Positions 60,770 to 64,000 of a stretch of 64,000 bases of DNA are shown piece after piece. The notes below the pieces were generated by a model. It saw only the letters and a list, made by a program, of their open reading frames with translations, was not told the origin of the DNA and ran no database searches. Made by a program: the position numbers and the translations under genes. The stretch's first letter is position 1, and each line of letters starts with the position of its first letter. The DNA is from Amedibacterium intestinale (GTDB taxonomy: Bacteria; Bacillota_I; Bacilli_A; Erysipelotrichales; Erysipelotrichaceae), in contig NZ_AP019711.1 in the NCBI RefSeq assembly GCF_010537335.1, positions 2,108,001-2,172,000 on the forward strand, given 5' to 3'.

Positions 60770-61390
60770 TTGAGAATACCAAAACATATCGCAATTATAC
60801 CAGATGGGAATCGAAGATGGGCACAAGGACATCAAATGAAGAAAAAAGATGGCTATCAAAAAGGATTGTTTCCTGGTGTACAGGTTTTAAGAAAAGCGAA
60901 AGAATATGGAATATCTGAAATCACATATTATGGTTTTACAACCGATAACTGCAAAAGACCAAAAGAACAGAAAGAAGCGTTTCAAAAAGCATGTGTGGAT
61001 GCATGGCGATTGATCAAAGAGGAAGGAAATGTTTCTCTTCTTGTTGTTGGAAATACAGAATCAGGAAACTTTCCAGAAGAATTACGAGAATATACAACAA
61101 GAAAAGAGATTGGAAAACCGGAAATAAAAGTAAATTTTTTAGTGAATTATGGATGGGATTGGGATTTGTCAGGTATAGAGAAAGGAAAAGGTCCAAATTC
61201 TAAAGAGATTTCAAGAATAGATTTAATTATTCGCTGGGGCAATATGAGAAGATTATCTGGCATGCTTCCGATACAATCGGTATATGCAGATTTTTATGTT
61301 GTGGAACGTCTATGGCCAGATTATCAGGATAAAGATTTTGATGATGCGATTGTCTGGTATGATCAGCAGGATGTCACATTAGGAGGATAG
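60770..61390 (+). CDS. Divergent cis-prenyltransferase (UppS-like)
   Basis: A 206-residue member of the undecaprenyl diphosphate synthase family, shorter than the usual 240-250. It keeps the start motif HIAIIPDGNRRWA with the catalytic Asp, the YGFTTDNCKRP equivalent of YAFSTENWKRP, NYGWDWDL and the end YADFYVVERLWPDY. It has lost the GH of the first loop (DGYQKG), and the pyrophosphate-binding RTGGExRxSNFL reads RWGNMRRLSGML. It may make a shorter or different prenyl product, or have lost activity. Start is TTG after AAAGGAAGG. Confidence 0.8.
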   Translation: MRIPKHIAIIPDGNRRWAQGHQMKKKDGYQKGLFPGVQVLRKAKEYGISEITYYGFTTDNCKRPKEQKEAFQKACVDAWRLIKEEGNVSLLVVGNTESGNFPEELREYTTRKEIGKPEIKVNFLVNYGWDWDLSGIEKGKGPNSKEISRIDLIIRWGNMRRLSGMLPIQSVYADFYVVERLWPDYQDKDFDDAIVWYDQQDVTLGG

Positions 61391-61401
61391 AAAATCAAGG
61401 C

Positions 61402-61431
61402 AGACCATGTTAAACGTGGTTTGTTTTTTTA
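61402..61431 (+). terminator. Intrinsic terminator
   Basis: AGACCATG pairs with CGTGGTTT (two wobbles), then TGTTTTTTT. Confidence 0.7.
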
Positions 61432-61473
61432 TCTTTCAAAATGTATAATAGGATAAAACCTAAAGGAAAGGAA

Positions 61474-61489
61474 TTAAACTAGAGTTAAG
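61474..61489 (+). promoter_or_regulatory. Tandem TTAA box upstream of the two-component operon
   Basis: TTAAA at 61474 and TTAAG at 61485, 11 bases apart and followed by GTT, closely match the box before the htrA-type gene. This suggests self-regulation. Confidence 0.45.
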
Positions 61490-61541
61490 GTTAATATGCT
61501 ATTTATAAATAAGACAGAAGAAGTAAGGAGGTTAGAAGAAA

Positions 61542-62216
61542 ATGAGAGTATTACTGGCAGAAGATGAAAAGGCATTATCGAAAGCACTTGTAACGATATT
61601 AGAGAGAAATAATTATTCTGTAGATGCAGTTTATGATGGAGAAAGTGCATTAGAATATCTTGAAAATGATAATTATGATATAGCTATTTTAGATATTATG
61701 ATGCCAAAGATTGATGGATTAACTGTGTTGAAAAATGTACGAAAGAGGAATAACTTAATACCCATACTTTTATTAACTGCTAAATCAGAAGTAGATGATA
61801 AAGTAGAAGGATTAGATGCAGGAGCTAATGATTATTTGGCAAAGCCTTTTCACTCTAAAGAATTGCTGGCACGAATTAGGGCTATAATTAGAACACAAAC
61901 GGGACAATCGAATTCGAAGTTAAGTATGGGAAACATAGTATTGGATCAAACAAGTTTTGAACTTTCTAGCACTGCAGGAAATTATCGATTATCTAATAAA
62001 GAATTTCAAATACTAGAGTTATTGATGAGCAATCCAAATCAACTTATTTCATCCGAAAGATTTCTAGAAAAGATATGGGGATATGATAGTGAAGCAGAAA
62101 TCAATGTAGTTTGGGTATATATTTCATATTTAAGAAAAAAATTAACCGCACTTCATGCAAATATACAAATTAAAGCTGTAAGAAATGCGGGATATGTATT
62201 GGAGCAAAAAAAATGA
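61542..62216 (+). CDS. OmpR-family response regulator
   Basis: A 224-residue regulator. The receiver has VLLAEDEKALSKAL, phosphoacceptor Asp51 in AILDIMMPKIDG and the lysine in NDYLAKPFHSKEL. The C-terminal winged helix has FQILELLMSNPNQLIS, then NVVWVYISYLRKKL and RNAGYVLE. It resembles CiaR-like regulators. GTAAGGAGG precedes the ATG; the last four bases overlap the kinase start. Confidence 0.93.
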   Translation: MRVLLAEDEKALSKALVTILERNNYSVDAVYDGESALEYLENDNYDIAILDIMMPKIDGLTVLKNVRKRNNLIPILLLTAKSEVDDKVEGLDAGANDYLAKPFHSKELLARIRAIIRTQTGQSNSKLSMGNIVLDQTSFELSSTAGNYRLSNKEFQILELLMSNPNQLISSERFLEKIWGYDSEAEINVVWVYISYLRKKLTALHANIQIKAVRNAGYVLEQKK

Positions 62217-63436
62217 TAAAAAAACTGCGAATTAAGTTGATCGTTTCTTCTATGGTTTCTTTGTTGCTTGTATTATGTGTAATAGAAGGAATCGTAGGGG
62301 TATTGAATTATAAGAAAATTGTTCGTGATGCAGATCGAGTTCTTGAAGTTTTAGAAGAAAATTCTGGTACGTTTCCTAAAAAGATACCATTTGATCAAAA
62401 TAAAAACCGCCCTTTCATGTCTCCTGAAGTACCCTATGAATCAAGATATTTTTCTGTATTATTTAATGATGAAGGAGAAGTTGTTTTTATAAATACAGAA
62501 AAAACAGTATCTATTGATACAATGGAAGCCATTGAATATGCTGAGAATGTTTGGGAAAAACAGAGAAATCGAGGATTTTATAAAAATTATAGGTATTTGA
62601 GATATCCTTATAAAGGTGGAGAACAAATTATATTTCTAAATTGCGATCGCCAACTGGATACTTTTAAAAGTTTTCTGCTCACAGCTTTTGGAGTTTCTGT
62701 GCTAGGACTTTTATCTGTTCTTATATTAATGATTTATTTCTCTTCAAAAATTGTAAAGCCGTTTTCAGATAACTATGAAAAACAAAAACGATTTATTACA
62801 GATGCAGGTCATGAATTAAAAACACCATTAACAATTATAAATGCAGATACAGAGATCTTAGAAATGGACTATGGAGAAAATGAATGGTTAAAAGATATTC
62901 AAAGTCAAACGAAAAGACTAGCTGATTTAACCAATGCTTTGATACTGCTTTCTAAAATGGAGGAAAGACAGGAAAAGGAAATGAAAATAGAGTTTCCATT
63001 ATCTGATATAGTTGAGGAAGAATGCCATGTTTTCCAAGCCTTAGCAAAAGTGTGTGGAAAAACTCTAAGCAGCAGTATTGCGGCAAAGATTTCTATGAAA
63101 GGAGATGAAAAGGCAATAAGAAGTTTGGTAACCATTCTTTTAGATAATGCAGTAAAGTATGCCAATGAAAAAGGTAGAATTACAGTAACATTAGAAAAAC
63201 AGAAAAATCGTATATATTTATCTGTATTTAATACGACAGAATACATTTCTAAAGAACAGATTTCCCATTTGTTTGAGCGTTTTTATCGAACAGATAGTTC
63301 TAGAAATTCTCAAACAGGAGGATATGGTTTAGGACTTTCTATTGCGGCCGCAACAGTATCTGCACATAAAGGAAAGATAACAGCAGATACAAAGGACGAA
63401 CACTCTTTACAAATTACAGTTATGTTTCCTTTATAA
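62213..63436 (+). CDS. Sensor histidine kinase
   Basis: A 407-residue membrane kinase with TM1 at about 8-32, an extracellular sensor of about 120 residues, TM2 at about 152-177, phospho-acceptor His200 in DAGHELKTPLTIINADTEIL, N-box TILLDNAVKYANEKG and a complete ATPase end (LFERFYRTDSSRNSQTGGYGLGLSIAAATV). Unlike the kinase at 16.4 kb, all ATP motifs are intact, though the G1 box is weak (VFNTTEYISKEQ). It is coupled to the response regulator and followed by a terminator and an HtrA-type gene. Confidence 0.93.
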   Translation: MIKKLRIKLIVSSMVSLLLVLCVIEGIVGVLNYKKIVRDADRVLEVLEENSGTFPKKIPFDQNKNRPFMSPEVPYESRYFSVLFNDEGEVVFINTEKTVSIDTMEAIEYAENVWEKQRNRGFYKNYRYLRYPYKGGEQIIFLNCDRQLDTFKSFLLTAFGVSVLGLLSVLILMIYFSSKIVKPFSDNYEKQKRFITDAGHELKTPLTIINADTEILEMDYGENEWLKDIQSQTKRLADLTNALILLSKMEERQEKEMKIEFPLSDIVEEECHVFQALAKVCGKTLSSSIAAKISMKGDEKAIRSLVTILLDNAVKYANEKGRITVTLEKQKNRIYLSVFNTTEYISKEQISHLFERFYRTDSSRNSQTGGYGLGLSIAAATVSAHKGKITADTKDEHSLQITVMFPL

Positions 63437-63449
63437 AATAGTACATATG

Positions 63450-63503
63450 AAAACATCCTATCAAAACAAAGATGTATATCGTTTATTAGGATGTTTTTTT
63501 TGT
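63450..63503 (+). terminator. Intrinsic terminator of the two-component operon
   Basis: AAAACATCCTA (63450-63460) pairs with TAGGATGTTTT (63487-63497), followed by TTTT. Confidence 0.85.
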
Positions 63504-63508
63504 GTATT

Positions 63509-63539
63509 TTAAGTTGGTTTAAGGTTGTGCCAGTATAGT
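63509..63539 (+). promoter_or_regulatory. Tandem TTAAG box and -10 of the HtrA-type gene
   Basis: TTAAG at 63509 and again at 63519 (10 bases apart), then TATAGT at 63534-63539 as the -10. The tandem box covers the -35 position, as expected for an OmpR-type activator such as the one encoded upstream. Confidence 0.55.
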
Positions 63540-63570
63540 ATACCTGTATAAAAGTTAGGAGGTATTGCAT

Positions 63571-64000
63571 ATGTGTAAAGAGACGAAAAATATTTTGATT
63601 CAAAAATCACATGAAGATGTACATCAAGATTTATCAAGTATACGAAAACGAAATAGAGGAAAAAGAATAAGTTTTCTGTTTTTAATGGCGATTCTTTTTG
63701 GAATAGTTTCTGCTGTAAGCAATTATGGAACAAGTATTTTAATGAAACAATCATTTGAAAATACAAATTCTTTGCATATGTTAAATGTATCTACAAATAA
63801 ATCTTCAAGTACAAATAGTTTAAATGTTACGGATATTGCATCTTCCAGTTTATCTAGTGTTGTATCTGTTACAAATGTTTCCGTTCAGGAAGTAAAAAAT
63901 TATTTTGGAAATTGGATGGGTAGATCTCAGGGATTTCCAAATTCTCAAATACAACAATCCGTAAGCTGTGGATCAGGAATTATTCTTTATGAAGATGATT
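63571..64000 (+). CDS. HtrA/DegP-type serine protease, 5' part
   Basis: The open frame begins at ATG 63571 after TTAGGAGG and runs off the window, giving 143 residues. A cytoplasmic N-terminus of about 38 residues is followed by one membrane helix (about 38-58), a Ser/Asn-rich linker, and the start of a trypsin-like domain: SLSSVVSVTNVSVQEV, then SVSCGSGIILYEDD, the strand that precedes the catalytic His in HtrA proteins. It is a membrane-anchored, outward-facing protease. The catalytic residues lie beyond the window, so the call rests on the opening segment and context. Confidence 0.8.
   Translation, partial: MCKETKNILIQKSHEDVHQDLSSIRKRNRGKRISFLFLMAILFGIVSAVSNYGTSILMKQSFENTNSLHMLNVSTNKSSSTNSLNVTDIASSSLSSVVSVTNVSVQEVKNYFGNWMGRSQGFPNSQIQQSVSCGSGIILYEDD

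Overview
The window comes from a low-GC Firmicute. The 16S rRNA gene (38298-39842), the AT-rich coding sequence with strong AGGAGG-type ribosome sites, the SpoVT-RqcP pair and the many PTS and PRD genes point to the Erysipelotrichaceae (the [Clostridium] innocuum / [Eubacterium] dolichum neighbourhood). The family assignment is recalled from the 16S sequence pattern and was not computed. No phage, transposon, CRISPR array or tRNA gene was found. This looks like chromosomal core with several sugar-uptake islands.

Layout. 1-5.2 kb: the 3' end of deoC, then a leftward glycyl radical enzyme and its radical-SAM activase, divergent from a GntR/UTRA regulator. 5.2-7.9 kb: an unknown acidic protein, then hslO-dusB. 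8.1-15.6 kb: a sugar-phosphate operon with a ROK kinase, a PRD activator, fructose-family PTS EIIA, EIIB and EIIC, and two different class II aldolases, followed by a SIS-domain protein. 15.7-19.7 kb: a two-component system, two tiny membrane proteins, an XRE regulator, spoVT and rqcP. 19.9-25.1 kb: a beta-glucoside operon (LicT-type antiterminator with its own RNA target and terminator, EIIBC, EIIA, GH1 6-phospho-beta-glucosidase, HAD phosphatase with a probable 3' frameshift). 25.3-31.2 kb: DUF4143 ATPase, phosphohexomutase, M17 aminopeptidase, upp. 31.2-38.0 kb: a complete F-type ATP synthase operon whose c subunit carries the sodium-binding signature. 38.1-43.1 kb: one 16S-23S-5S operon with no spacer tRNA. 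43.3-47.2 kb: ABC exporter, DUF2200, DUF1905 and CPBP-protease genes. 47.3-55.8 kb: an aromatic amino acid block, with aroB-aroC-aroF-aroA-tyrA leftward and pheA-aminotransferase rightward. 55.9-64 kb: lepB, a ZIP transporter, a GNAT protein, lrgAB, a membrane-anchored coiled-coil protein, a divergent cis-prenyltransferase, and a two-component system followed by the start of an HtrA-type protease.

How the genes work together. The aro block supplies chorismate and then phenylalanine and tyrosine. Its leftward half is preceded by a promoter, a 14-codon leader peptide containing Phe-Tyr-Tyr, a 12-bp perfect inverted repeat and an intrinsic terminator. This looks like a ribosome-mediated attenuator and is the strongest regulatory find here. 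The PTS operon at 8-15 kb has three copies of a 21-bp element at two promoter regions, the likely target of its PRD activator. The last two-component system shares a TTAA(G) tandem box with the htrA-type promoter, resembling the CiaRH-HtrA arrangement of streptococci.
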